Source: an uncultured Ulvibacter sp. (lineage in GTDB: Bacteria; Bacteroidota; Bacteroidia; Flavobacteriales; Flavobacteriaceae). From it: a stretch of 64,000 nucleotides of DNA. A program made the translations under genes and the position numbers. Shown piece by piece: positions 33,708-42,742 of the stretch (positions are counted from its first letter, which is position 1; each line of letters begins with the position of its first letter). The stretch is from NCBI GenBank assembly GCA_943789105.1, contig CALSSW010000005.1, forward strand, positions 352,001-416,000, in the 5' to 3' direction. Below the pieces are notes generated by a model. The model was not told where the DNA came from. It did not search any database and saw nothing but the letters and a program-made list of their open reading frames with translations.

Positions 33708-34553
33708 TTATTTGGTAAATAAAATATCGTCTGCAACGTTATTTTTTTCTAATGTTTTTAAATGTTTTACTAGTTCTTTTTCTGAACTTGAAATATCGAA
33801 TTGTGTATTGTCTTTAAGAAAAATAGCTACAGAAAAATGAGGTGTTATTGCTTTTAAAAATTTTTCAACAGAAGTATTTGATACATTTTGCAAATGGTGT
33901 GGCACAAATTCTACATATAAAAATCTAACCTTAGCTAGTGTTGCTTGCATCCCTTTTAAGGCAAAATATTCTGCCCCTTCAATGTCCATGATAATTCCAG
34001 AGGGTGGGGTTAGGCTTTGCTCTGCGATAAATGGATCCAGTGCAACCATGTCTACCTCTACTTGTTTTGGGTTGTCATAATTATAAAGGATAGAATCTTT
34101 AATGGGTTTTATTTTACTCCCTCCGGTATTAACCGTGTTTTTGTAAAATGTTACTTTTTTAGCACCATCTCCAACAGCTTTGTTAAATATCGTAGCATTG
34201 GATATTTTATTAAGGCATAGATTGGCTTTTATAAACCAAAAAGTATCTTCATTGGCCTCAAAGCCAACCACAGTTTTTACTTTTTTTGCAATAGGCACAA
34301 GAAGGGTGCCCACGTGTGTCCCTATAAAGTAAATAACATCATCTTGAGTGGTTTGCTGTAAAAGTTTTTGGATTTCACTGAAATTCCAATGCCCTTTAAA
34401 ACCTAGGTTTTTCCCTATTGTAATGTCTGAAATGGGGAGGGCCATATACCCATTTTTGGAATCATAAATAATTCCCTTGGCATTTGGGCCAAAAATCTTC
34501 TTCCTTTTTTTTGATTTTAGAGTCCTAAAAAAATATTTTAATTTTTTGCTCAT
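33708..34553 (-). CDS. FkbM family methyltransferase
   Basis: 281 residues, one intact frame in a run of disrupted ones. The SAM-binding Rossmann region is recognisable: DVIYFIGTHVGTLLVPIAK, VVGFEANEDTFWFIKANL, NKAVGDGAKKVTFYKN, and DMVALDPFIAE with IMDIEGAEYFALKGM, the typical FkbM metal- or substrate-linked end. It likely O-methylates a sugar in the surface glycan made by the neighbouring transferases. It lies 8 bp after the upstream glycosyltransferase and 4 bp before the Sua5/YrdC gene. Confidence 0.88.
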   Translation of the reverse strand: MSKKLKYFFRTLKSKKRKKIFGPNAKGIIYDSKNGYMALPISDITIGKNLGFKGHWNFSEIQKLLQQTTQDDVIYFIGTHVGTLLVPIAKKVKTVVGFEANEDTFWFIKANLCLNKISNATIFNKAVGDGAKKVTFYKNTVNTGGSKIKPIKDSILYNYDNPKQVEVDMVALDPFIAEQSLTPPSGIIMDIEGAEYFALKGMQATLAKVRFLYVEFVPHHLQNVSNTSVEKFLKAITPHFSVAIFLKDNTQFDISSSEKELVKHLKTLEKNNVADDILFTK

Positions 34554-34561
34554 AAAACGGC

Positions 34562-35478
34562 TTAGTTATCTTTTAAAAAACGAATGTATTGTTTTTGTTT
34601 TAAAGAATACTTTAAAGATACCCCTTTTATAATCACTGGAAACAAAAACCACTTCCTGGGTTTAAAGGGTAATGTCAAGATATAATAAAGTTGTACGGCT
34701 TTGTAGTGAAAAAACGAATAATGCTTTTTTATCACGTATAGTTCAGACAACATGGCCTCTTTACTAATAGCGGTAGATAGCTTTAGAGCTTTTCCCTTGG
34801 AAATGTTGAAACCTTGCTTGAGGCACAAGGGCAGCTTCAAAAGCTGTTTTTTCTAATTTTTTAGCAAAGTCCATTTCTTCTGAGTATAGAAAAAGGTTGG
34901 TGTCAAACCCTCCAATTTCAGCAAACGTACTAGCTCCTAAAAAACAAAAAGGCTCCATTTGGTGAGGTTATTTTTATAGCTTGGGTATACTCTTTTTTGC
35001 GCTCAGGAAATTTTACAGGATTTATTCTCTCTAATGTTTTTTTACCCAGTAGCAACTTCCAAAATGTTTTGTAGTGATGAAATGAAGGCGAAAAATTTCC
35101 GTGCTCATCAAAGTTTTGTGCTGTAGCTAGTCCTACTTTTGGGTGGCTGTCTAAATGCTGGGTTAGATGTGTCAAGCAATCATTTAAAAAAATAGAATCA
35201 TTGTTGAGACATAAAAAATACCGTGCATTTACATACGGTAAGGACTCCATGTGTCCTCCTCCAAACCCTTTGTTAATGGGGCTTCTGTGTAATGTGATAT
35301 TTTCTTGAACTTGCAGGTTGTTACCCAGGTACTCAAAATCATCTGGTTCTGAATTATTGTCTATTACAACAATATCAAAAGTCACATCTTTTGAGGTGTG
35401 GTCTATAATAGTATCTATACATGCAATGGTGTATTTTGCTGTATTGTAATTAATAATGCTAATGGCAACATCTTTCAT
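34562..35478 (-). pseudogene. Glycosyltransferase family 2, two frameshifts
   Basis: Three overlapping frames reconstruct one GT2 of about 304 residues: first MKDVAISIINYNTAKYTIAC with VVIDNNSEP and LCLNNDSIFL; then GASTFAEIGGFDTNLFLYSEEMDF in another frame; then LSTAISKEAMLSELYVIKKH and a C-terminal PFKPRKWFLF membrane-proximal tail. Shift 1 lies at the A6 run 34939-34944 (plus strand), where one extra base changes AFLFLGAST to AFLFFRS-stop. Shift 2 is near the TTT at 34782-34784. Both repair by deleting one base. The gene is 9 bp downstream of the GT1 gene. Confidence 0.85.
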
Positions 35479-35487
35479 ATTGCAATA

Positions 35488-36562
35488 TTAGGATAAAATA
35501 GATTGATACACGTCAATATATTGCTTTGCTGTTTCATTCCAGTCAAAACTTTTAGCTCGTGATATATACCACTGGGTGTAAAATTCTTCTTGTTGGGAGT
35601 ATTTTTCCATTCCTTGCTTGTAACTACTTCGAGCCATGTGCTGCGGGCTGTGATTATCCCAGTAAAAACTATGCTCTCCACCAATTTCTGGCAGAGATGT
35701 GTTGTTGGATATAAAAACAGGTTTTCCAAATGCCATGGCCTCAATGGGTGGGATGCCAAAGCCTTCTCTCAGTGATGGAAACACAAAGCCCTTCACAGTG
35801 TTGCAAGTAATACTGTTTGGCAACATCTTCAATTTTACCTGTTATATAAACCCTATGTGCTACTCCCAGTTCTTTAGCCAAGGCATTCTAATTTGCTGCC
35901 GTATATGCGTTGTGTTGTTTCCGGACAGCACCAAATCATAGTCTGGTAAAAGCGGTAACATGCGTACCAAGCTCATAAAGTTTTTACGCTCACTAAAGGC
36001 TCCTATTGAAAATAAAAATTTTTGTTTTGGAAGCTGCTTTGGTGCAAAACTCTTTGGGATGTCTATATCTGTAATGGTGTTTCCATTATAGATTACATAT
36101 TGTGGAACATTAGGCACTTTAAAATGAGCGTGCGTGTCTTTTTTTGCAAACTCAGATATGTATACAATAGCCGTGCAGCGCTCAAGTTTTAAGTTAAACC
36201 GATCTCTTTGCTGGGCAGGTAAGATGCGCCGGAGTTTGTGTTGCAAAATGCACATCATGAACAGTTAACAGGTACGGAGTCTTGAAAAAAGGCTCAATTT
36301 TAATGTTTTGATTTAAACAGTGCCAGAGCTTGTACTTTTTTTTAATCCTAAAGGCTTTGTGACGTGTAATGCTTTTGTATTTTTTATACTCAAACCCCTG
36401 GCCAAACTCTTGTTTTAAAACAGCTGTATCCTTTGCATGTAAAACAATGGTAAAACCCTCTTTTTTTTGCTTAGCCAGCGCTTTTATGAGGTGGTAGTTG
36501 AACTGACCAAACCCCGAGAATTTGTTTTTTAGATTGTGTGATTCTAGAAATACCTGTTTCAT
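35488..36562 (-). pseudogene. Glycosyltransferase family 1/4 (GT-B), three frameshifts
   Basis: The ATG at 36562 begins MKQVFLESHNLKNKFSGFGQF. Successive frames give LLTVHDVHF; then ILPAQQRDRFNLKLERCTAI, YISEFAKKDT and FLFSIGAFSERKNFMSL; then [19 protein letters not shown]; then [20 protein letters not shown] and [14 protein letters not shown], the E-x7-E type GT1 donor site. The total is about 358 residues. Breaks are near 36245-36248 (extra base), 35886 (missing base) and 35791-35800 (extra base). Once joined, every GT1 motif is present, so the protein is full-length apart from the indels. Predicted mannosyl- or hexosyl-transferase of an envelope glycan. Confidence 0.85.
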
Positions 36563-36564
36563 GT

Positions 36565-37327
36565 CTATTTTATGTTTCGGTATAATAACCATAGATTCAC
36601 ATATCTTTTAAACACAGAGAACGCGCTGGTATAGGCTAGTATAAACCCCCTCTTTCCGTCAAGAATACCTAATTTAAAAAAATATTGATTTATAAATCGA
36701 TACCATGGCCTAAAAAAGAAATGATACCCTTTTGGTTTGACCCCTTTGTTGTAAAGCATCTTTGCTTTTAAAGCGCTGTAGCGATGCATTTTCGCGGTAT
36801 AGTTATCAAAGGTAGTATAGGTGTAGTGCGGTAGTTTGTTTTTTAATGTTGCTGTTTGTACCATTGGCTTGCAAGACCTCATGTACAAGATTGCCATTAT
36901 AGGCGCAGTGATTTTTGTTAAAAAGCCTTATTACATTGTCATTTTGCAGGCCACTAAATTTAATTTGCTTGCCCATAAAATGAAACTCTCTGTTTACATA
37001 ATATGCTATGGCCTTTGGGTCTTTAAGTGTGCTTAGAATTTCTTGTGATAGTTGTTTTGTAATTTTTTCATCTGGATCAAAAAACACAATCCAGTCATAG
37101 CTAGCTTTGGCGATTGCCGCGTTTTTTTGAGTAGAAAAATCATCAAAGGTTCTTTGAAACACCTTTACTTTTTCGTGCTCCTTGGCGATGGCCAGTGTTG
37201 AATCTGTACTGTAAGAATCTAAAATAATGATTTCATCTGCAAACCAAAGACTGTCTAAAAAAGCGGGGAGGGCCTTTTGCTCATTTAGGGTAATGATAAC
37301 CGCAGAAATTTTTGTTTGGTTTTTCAA
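36565..37327 (-). pseudogene. Glycosyltransferase family 2 (WaaE/KdtX-like), one frameshift
   Basis: The frame from TTG at 37327 reads KISAVIITLNEQKALPAFL, ADEIIILDSYSTDST and DWIVFFDPDEKIT, then stops after NIKKQTTALHLYYL. In the second frame the sequence continues as TLKNKLPHYTYTTFDNY, YHFFFRPWYRFINQY and FKLGILDGKRGFILAYTSAF, ending at 36565. Deletion of one base near 36845-36858 rejoins them into about 253 residues, the same layout as the intact paralogue at 37408. The family includes lipopolysaccharide core beta-glucosyltransferases. It is 2 bp upstream of the GT1 gene, so this is the first gene of a tight operon GT2-GT1-GT2-FkbM-Sua5. Confidence 0.85.
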
Positions 37328-37407
37328 TGTAGCAATATTGTTTGGGTAAAAATACTCATTTTACAGCTATAAAATAAAGCCTCTATAGCCAGTGTTTTAT
37401 CGTTAAG

Positions 37408-38154
37408 CTACTCCATGGATTTATGTAGCAGATGTAGCTTAACATACCTTTGAAAAACCCCATAAGCATTAACCCCAGCAACCGTTAGCCCAGGAACTCC
37501 ATCTTTATAGCCTCCTTTTATGATGTATGATTTAAAAAACCGAAACAATGGTTTAAACCAAAAGTGCATCCAAGTAGCTCTTTTGCCTTTAGCATATTGT
37601 TGTTTGGCTTGAAACCATGCATAGCTTTCTTTTTTTGTGATGTAGCTATGTAAATCTTTGTAGGTGTAATGCAGCATCTTGTTTTTAAGCCTGCCCACAG
37701 ACCCGTTACATAGTAGTTTTTCATGTACCTCTCCTTTAAAGTGAGCTCCTTCACGCTTTACTAAACGCAGCACATCATCACTATGGCTGTATAGAAAACG
37801 ATTCATATAAAAATGAGGAAAGTTTATCTTATACCCAGAGTGTACTGGATTTTGTATAGTTTCTTTAATTTCTTTTTCTAAGGATTGGGTGACGCGCTCA
37901 TCTGCATCCAAAAATAAAACCCATTGGCCTTTTGCATGTTTTAATGCCTCATTTTTTTGATTACTGAAATTGTCAAACTCTCTAGAGAGAACTTTGCTTA
38001 CATGGGGTGTTGCTAGCGTAAGTGTTGCATCTTCGCTAAAAGAGTCTATAAGTATGATCTCATCTGCAAAGGCAACACTTTTTAAGGCATCCTCAATATA
38101 GCCCGCTTCGTTGAAAGTGGGTATGATAACAGTTAATGTGGGCGTTTTTTGCAT
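37408..38154 (-). CDS. Glycosyltransferase family 2 (WaaE/KdtX-like), intact
   Basis: 248 residues from the ATG at 38154. GT-A motifs: TLTVIIPTFNEAGYIEDAL, ADEIILIDSFSEDAT, NQKNEALKHAKGQW, and VLFLDADERVTQ with the DxD-like DAD. The C-terminal half (HYTYKDLHSYITKKESYAWF, KPLFRFFKSYIIKGGYKDG) matches the LPS core glucosyltransferase type. It closely resembles the disrupted gene at 36565, implying an old duplication. Its -7 box is directly upstream. Confidence 0.9.
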   Translation of the reverse strand: MQKTPTLTVIIPTFNEAGYIEDALKSVAFADEIILIDSFSEDATLTLATPHVSKVLSREFDNFSNQKNEALKHAKGQWVLFLDADERVTQSLEKEIKETIQNPVHSGYKINFPHFYMNRFLYSHSDDVLRLVKREGAHFKGEVHEKLLCNGSVGRLKNKMLHYTYKDLHSYITKKESYAWFQAKQQYAKGKRATWMHFWFKPLFRFFKSYIIKGGYKDGVPGLTVAGVNAYGVFQRYVKLHLLHKSME

Positions 38155-38160
38155 TACAAA

Positions 38161-38168
38161 CAAAGGTA
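38161..38168 (-). promoter_or_regulatory. Candidate -7 box of the GT2 gene at 37408
   Basis: The minus strand reads TACCTTTG (TAnnTTTG), ending 6 nt before the ATG at 38154, implying a leaderless transcript. Confidence 0.42.
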
Positions 38169-38336
38169 CTAAATTTAGCCTTTAGAGACCTTGGGTTTTA
38201 TATAATTCAAACACCCAAGGATACTCTAGGTGTTTATAAATGTGGCGGTTAGCCCTCTGTATATCGTCTTGTTTTACTTAAAAATTGTATAAGTGCGCTG
38301 AGCGCCTAGATTTTTAGAACCAAACACAAAATCTAG

Positions 38337-38344
38337 TATATTTG
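38337..38344 (+). promoter_or_regulatory. Candidate -7 box of the tandem GT2 gene
   Basis: TATATTTG, a full TAnnTTTG match ending 5 nt before the ATG at 38350, again implying a leaderless transcript. Confidence 0.42.
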
Positions 38345-38349
38345 CACTA

Positions 38350-40026
38350 ATGAAAACAATAGACACCTCTATTATCATTAGTACTTACAATAACACACAG
38401 TGGCTAGAGAAAGTACTCTATGGCTATAACAATCAAACCTACAGGTTGTTTGAGATTGTTATTGCCGATGATGGTTCTGGACCTCAAACAAAAGCCCTTT
38501 TAGAGCGTCTACAAAAAGAGGTTTTTTATCCTATTGTTCATGTATGGCATGAAGATAATGGGTTTCAAAAATCTGAGATTCTAAATAAAGCAGTTAAAAA
38601 GTGTTCTACAGCCTATACCATTATGAGTGATGGTGATTGTATCCCAAGAACAGACTTTGTAGAACAACATGTAAAATACAGGGAAGAAGGTTGTTTTTTA
38701 TCTGGGGGGTACTTTATGTTGCCTATGGATATTTCAAAAAGCATAGATAAAGAAGATATTTATGCAGGTCGTTGCTTTGATTTAAAATGGTTAAAAGACA
38801 ATGGTTTACAAACCTCTTTTAAAAACAGTAAGCTTACTGCAAAGCCAATAACTGCCTCTATTTTAAATTTAATAACTCCAACCAATGCTAGTTGGAATGG
38901 ACACAATGCCTCAGGTTGGACCAAAGACATTATTGCTGTAAATGGCCTAAATGAACAAATGCAGTATGGAGGACAAGATAGAGAACTAGGAGAACGCTTG
39001 TTTAACTCTGGCATTAAGAGCAAACAAATACGCTACAATGCAATTGTAGTGCATCTAGACCATCCAAGAGGATATAAAAATGAAGTTTCTATAAAGAAAA
39101 ACCAATCAATTCGGAGAGAAACTCGTGAGTTACAAAAAAAATGGACTTCTCATGGTATTATAAAAGATACTCAAACAAAAGCACCTGTATCTATTATACT
39201 AAGCACTTACAATCAACCTTTGTGGTTAGAGAAATCTTTGTGGGGCTATGAGCAACAAGACATTAAGGATTTTGAAATTGTAATTGCAGATGATGGATCT
39301 ACACAAGAAACAACTACTTTAATTAAACGATTTCAAAAAGAGTCTTCCTTGCGTATAAAACATGTATGGCAAGAGGATGACGGCTTTCAAAAAACAAAAA
39401 TTTTAAACAAAGCCATACTTGCCAGTGAGGGTGATTACCTTATTTTTAGTGATGGAGATTGTATTGCTAGAAAAGATTTTGTGTTTAAACATTTAAAATA
39501 CAGAAGACCTAGGCATTTCTTATCTGGAGGATATTATAAGTTATCTCAAAGTATTAGCGATGCCGTTTCTAAAGAAAATATAATCTCTCAATCTTGTTTT
39601 GATGCAGATTGGTTACTAGAAAATGGCCAGCCTAAAAATTTCAAAATAAATAAACTAACCTCTCACGGGGCCAAAGAAGTAATGCTCAATACCTTTACTA
39701 CCACAACACCAACCTGGGATGGTAACAATGCCTCTGGTTGGCGTGAAGACATACTTGCTGTAAATGGTTTTGATGCTAGAATGCAGTATGGGGGAGAAGA
39801 TAGAGAACTAGGAGAGCGTTTAACAAATTATGGCGTACAAGGTATCCAGATTCGTTATAGCGCCGTGGCTGTTCACCTAGAGCATTCTCGCGGGTATGTT
39901 ACTGAGGACATGATAGAGAAAAATAAAACCATACGGGCACACACTCGTAAACAAAACATTGTGTGGACACCTTATGGTATATCTTCCAACAAGGCTGAAA
40001 GAGATTCTAAAAGTGTTATTGGTTAA
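38350..40026 (+). CDS. Two-domain glycosyltransferase family 2 protein from internal duplication
   Basis: 558 residues made of two similar GT2 domains, about 1-270 and 278-558, joined by KKWTSHGIIKDTQTKAPV with no internal start codon. Matching motifs: IIISTYNNTQWLEK and IILSTYNQPLWLEK; EIVIADDGS in both; HEDNGFQKSEILNKA and QEDDGFQKTKILNKA; MSDGDCIPR and FSDGDCIAR (DxD metal site); FLSGGYF and FLSGGYY; MQYGGQDRELGERL and MQYGGEDRELGERL (galactosyltransferase-like C-terminal acceptor motif). Both halves keep all catalytic motifs. Such a pair could build a disaccharide repeat as chondroitin or hyaluronan synthases do, but the product is unknown. The 3' end overlaps the convergent GT9 gene by 11 bp. 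Confidence 0.9.
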   Translation: MKTIDTSIIISTYNNTQWLEKVLYGYNNQTYRLFEIVIADDGSGPQTKALLERLQKEVFYPIVHVWHEDNGFQKSEILNKAVKKCSTAYTIMSDGDCIPRTDFVEQHVKYREEGCFLSGGYFMLPMDISKSIDKEDIYAGRCFDLKWLKDNGLQTSFKNSKLTAKPITASILNLITPTNASWNGHNASGWTKDIIAVNGLNEQMQYGGQDRELGERLFNSGIKSKQIRYNAIVVHLDHPRGYKNEVSIKKNQSIRRETRELQKKWTSHGIIKDTQTKAPVSIILSTYNQPLWLEKSLWGYEQQDIKDFEIVIADDGSTQETTTLIKRFQKESSLRIKHVWQEDDGFQKTKILNKAILASEGDYLIFSDGDCIARKDFVFKHLKYRRPRHFLSGGYYKLSQSISDAVSKENIISQSCFDADWLLENGQPKNFKINKLTSHGAKEVMLNTFTTTTPTWDGNNASGWREDILAVNGFDARMQYGGEDRELGERLTNYGVQGIQIRYSAVAVHLEHSRGYVTEDMIEKNKTIRAHTRKQNIVWTPYGISSNKAERDSKSVIG

Positions 40027-41086
40027 GGTGCTTTTTTAAAAAAGGGCCAAGCTTTTTAAGGATCATATCAGGGGTAAGTTTATGATACAAAGCGTCTGGT
40101 TTTTTTTCTATTTTTCTAGTTTCCTCTTGGGTAAAGGTTTTAAATAAATCTGGTTGTTCCTCCAATAAATGTATAGAGTCATGGGCCTCTCCATCTTCAA
40201 AACTACACCAGCTTTCTTTATTAATGTAAGGAGAGTAAATAGTGAAAGTTGGCACGTTTAATGCTTTGGTAATATGTACACTCCCTCCTTCATTAGCAAC
40301 TAGTATATCACAAGTATTCATAAGGCAAATAAAGCCTCGTATAGAGTTTTCGTAGATATCCATGTTTATGTATTGCTTGTCTGCGCACATTTTATAAATT
40401 TTTAGCGCTTGCTGTTTTTGATGTGGCGCATAATTAAATAAAATGGTAGCCTTGTAGGTTGTTGTAATAAAATCTATTAGGGCAACAATGTATGGATACG
40501 GCATTGATTTTTGGGGAGTACTTCCCAGCACTCCTAGCATAATTACAGGTTTTTTTAGTCCAGTGGTGGGAGCATATTGTTTTTCTTTTTCTGTTAAAAA
40601 AATCTTTGGCTCATAATCTGGATTAGGCAACTCAAAGACCGAGCTAATCATGTTGATCTTGTCTTCAATGGCTTTTCCACAATTTTTAGAACGATGTTCT
40701 AAATAACTAATAGGGTGGGTGTAAAAGGGTAGTTTTAGCTTTTTATGAGCTCGTTTTTGCCCAATTCTGAAGGGAGCTTTGGAGTATAAACAAATAAGTC
40801 TGCTTTGTAATTTAGAGTAGGGGTCAAAAATAATAGCATACTTTTGAGTGCTAATATAGCGCATCATTTTAAATAACTCAAGTGGTTTTTTTAAGACCTT
40901 TTCTTGTACCGAAATAATACGATCTATATTTGGGTTGTTTTCTAAAACACCCACTGTGTAATCATACACAAAATAGGTTACATGGCTATTTGGAAACACC
41001 TTTTTAATGTTATTTGCAATCACTGAGCTTATCAGAACATCTCCAATTCGCTTATTTTGTATTACCAGTATTTGTTTGAGTTCCAT
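40016..41086 (-). CDS. Glycosyltransferase family 9 (heptosyltransferase-like)
   Basis: 356 residues of GT-B fold. The N-terminus KQILVIQNKRIGDVLISSVIANNIKK is the GT9 hallmark, with HVTYFVYDYTVGVL following. In the C-terminal half there are VIMLGVLGSTPQKSMPY and CDILVANEGGSVHITKALNVPTFTIYSPY, the nucleotide-sugar binding end. These add heptose or another sugar to lipid A/core oligosaccharide, using an ADP- or UDP-sugar. It is divergent from the Kdo-kinase-like gene with only 46 bp between. Confidence 0.92.
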   Translation of the reverse strand: MELKQILVIQNKRIGDVLISSVIANNIKKVFPNSHVTYFVYDYTVGVLENNPNIDRIISVQEKVLKKPLELFKMMRYISTQKYAIIFDPYSKLQSRLICLYSKAPFRIGQKRAHKKLKLPFYTHPISYLEHRSKNCGKAIEDKINMISSVFELPNPDYEPKIFLTEKEKQYAPTTGLKKPVIMLGVLGSTPQKSMPYPYIVALIDFITTTYKATILFNYAPHQKQQALKIYKMCADKQYINMDIYENSIRGFICLMNTCDILVANEGGSVHITKALNVPTFTIYSPYINKESWCSFEDGEAHDSIHLLEEQPDLFKTFTQEETRKIEKKPDALYHKLTPDMILKKLGPFLKKHLNQ

Positions 41087-41132
41087 TATCTTCGCAAAAT
41101 ACCTTTTTTTTAAATGTATTTAAAATTTATTA

Positions 41133-41888
41133 ATGTCATTAACCCTCACAATACATCCTAAATTTACTAGCTCAGAAAAAGCCATTGCAGACTTTCTTGC
41201 AGATTTTGAGCATACTGGTGAGTATCTCACAAAAGGAGATAGAAATGTCATAAAAAAAGCAACTATAGATGGGGTTACCCTAACCATTAAAAAATTTAAG
41301 ACACCAAATTTTTTTCAGGCACTTGTCTATAGATATCTTAGAGAGAGCAAAGCCAAGCGTTCTTTTGAACATGCAATACAACTTATTGAGTTTGGTATTA
41401 ATACGCCATTTCCTGTAGCCTATGCAGAGCATTTTAGAGGTGGTTTAAAAGAAAGTTATTATATAAGTGATTTTGTAGATTATGATTTAGATTTTAGAGT
41501 CCTTAATCATTCACCGCTGTATCCTAATAGAGATGAGATTTTAACTCAATTTGCAAGTTTTACTTTTAAGCTCCACCAAAACAACATTAATTTTCTAGAT
41601 CATTCTCCAGGAAATACCTTGATTAAAATTTCAGAAAATAACACCTACGATTTTTATTTAATTGATTTAAATAGAATGCGCTTTGAAACGATGTCTTTAA
41701 AAAAGCGGATGCATAATTTTAGGCGTATGTGGTTGTCAAAGAAAATGGTGCGTATTATGGCCACACAATATGCAATACTATACAATATACCTTTTACCAA
41801 AGTACACGATCTTATGTTGTCTTACAGTAAAGAGTTTCAAGGCAAGGCAAACAAAAGAAAACTTCGCAGAGCTAGAAGAAAAAAATAG
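41133..41888 (+). CDS. LPS kinase (InaA/WaaP/KdkA family)
   Basis: 251 residues of protein-kinase-like fold: an N-terminal lobe with VTLTIKKFKTPNFFQALVYR (Lys of the ATP site), SKAKRSFEHAIQLIEFGI, then LDHSPGNTLI, the equivalent of the catalytic loop HxD..xxN (His/Asp/Asn), and FYLIDLNRMRF, the DFG-like metal-binding Asp. Homologues phosphorylate Kdo or heptose in the LPS inner core. Together with GT9 and the GT2s, it indicates an LPS or lipooligosaccharide core locus. Confidence 0.9.
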   Translation: MSLTLTIHPKFTSSEKAIADFLADFEHTGEYLTKGDRNVIKKATIDGVTLTIKKFKTPNFFQALVYRYLRESKAKRSFEHAIQLIEFGINTPFPVAYAEHFRGGLKESYYISDFVDYDLDFRVLNHSPLYPNRDEILTQFASFTFKLHQNNINFLDHSPGNTLIKISENNTYDFYLIDLNRMRFETMSLKKRMHNFRRMWLSKKMVRIMATQYAILYNIPFTKVHDLMLSYSKEFQGKANKRKLRRARRKK

Positions 41889-41896
41889 TGTTACTA

Positions 41897-42736
41897 CTAT
41901 AAATCACGATGTTTTAAAATACGATAAGACCAATACACAAATAGGGTGGTCCATACCAAACAAATAAGCGCCGAGTGCCAAGGAACATCGTATGATTTGT
42001 CAAAACTCTCTCCAACTTGATTGGCCAAGGTTTGCACTGCGCCCAATCTAGTAAAAGGCTCTGCAATAAGGTCTGACATGGCATTAAGTGGGAGTAGATT
42101 ATATACATTATCTATAAGATTGATGTCTTTTTTATTTTTTAAATAGCTAAAAACTATAAATATAAAGCCCTCAAAAACCTGCCACACTCCTAAAAAACCA
42201 ATCGCAAAGGCAGATCTTTTTATCCAGATACCTAAAAACATACACATACTAAAAAAGGTAGTTAACTTTATAAAATACCCTAGCATGTATTGCAAATCGG
42301 TAAAGACAATACTAATTTCTGTAAAGTCACTAAACACTATGCCTAATGTAAGTGTTACTAAAAACAAAACCACACTAGATATCACAGAAAAAAGCAGTAC
42401 TGCTAAAAATTTTGACAATATAAACTCTTTTTTACTAAGACCATCAATTAGGTTTTGTTTAAGGGTATTGTAACTGTATTCATTTGCAACGATAGAGACA
42501 ATAACTATGGCAAAGAATATTTTAAGCCAGGACGCCATAAAAACATTAAAATGCCAGATAAAAGGGAAATTAAAAATTCCTTGGTCTGCAATTCTAAAGT
42601 TTATACCTGCAAAGTCAAATTCATAAGAGGCAATGAGAGAAATACCTAAAATAAGGGAACAATACACTATGGTAATGACCTTTGCGGCTTTGTTGCGTTT
42701 TATTTTATCGAGTTCTATAGAGAGTAATTTAAGCAT
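41897..42736 (-). CDS. ABC-2 type transporter permease
   Basis: 279 residues, six hydrophobic segments. MLKLLSIELDKIKRNKAAKV is the typical start of a bacitracin/multidrug-type ABC-2 permease, with NEYSYNTLKQNLIDGLSKKEFILSK (cytoplasmic coupling segment) and a helical C-terminus. Its gene is 6 bp downstream of the cognate ATPase; together they make an exporter of unknown substrate. Confidence 0.9.
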   Translation of the reverse strand: MLKLLSIELDKIKRNKAAKVITIVYCSLILGISLIASYEFDFAGINFRIADQGIFNFPFIWHFNVFMASWLKIFFAIVIVSIVANEYSYNTLKQNLIDGLSKKEFILSKFLAVLLFSVISSVVLFLVTLTLGIVFSDFTEISIVFTDLQYMLGYFIKLTTFFSMCMFLGIWIKRSAFAIGFLGVWQVFEGFIFIVFSYLKNKKDINLIDNVYNLLPLNAMSDLIAEPFTRLGAVQTLANQVGESFDKSYDVPWHSALICLVWTTLFVYWSYRILKHRDL

Positions 42737-42742
42737 GTGCGT

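Noticed and set aside
35475-35759. A 94-codon open frame overlapping the end of the GT1 gene
   Set aside because: It is a shifted reading of the GT1 sequence; the true frame carries [15 protein letters not shown] and ends at 35488.
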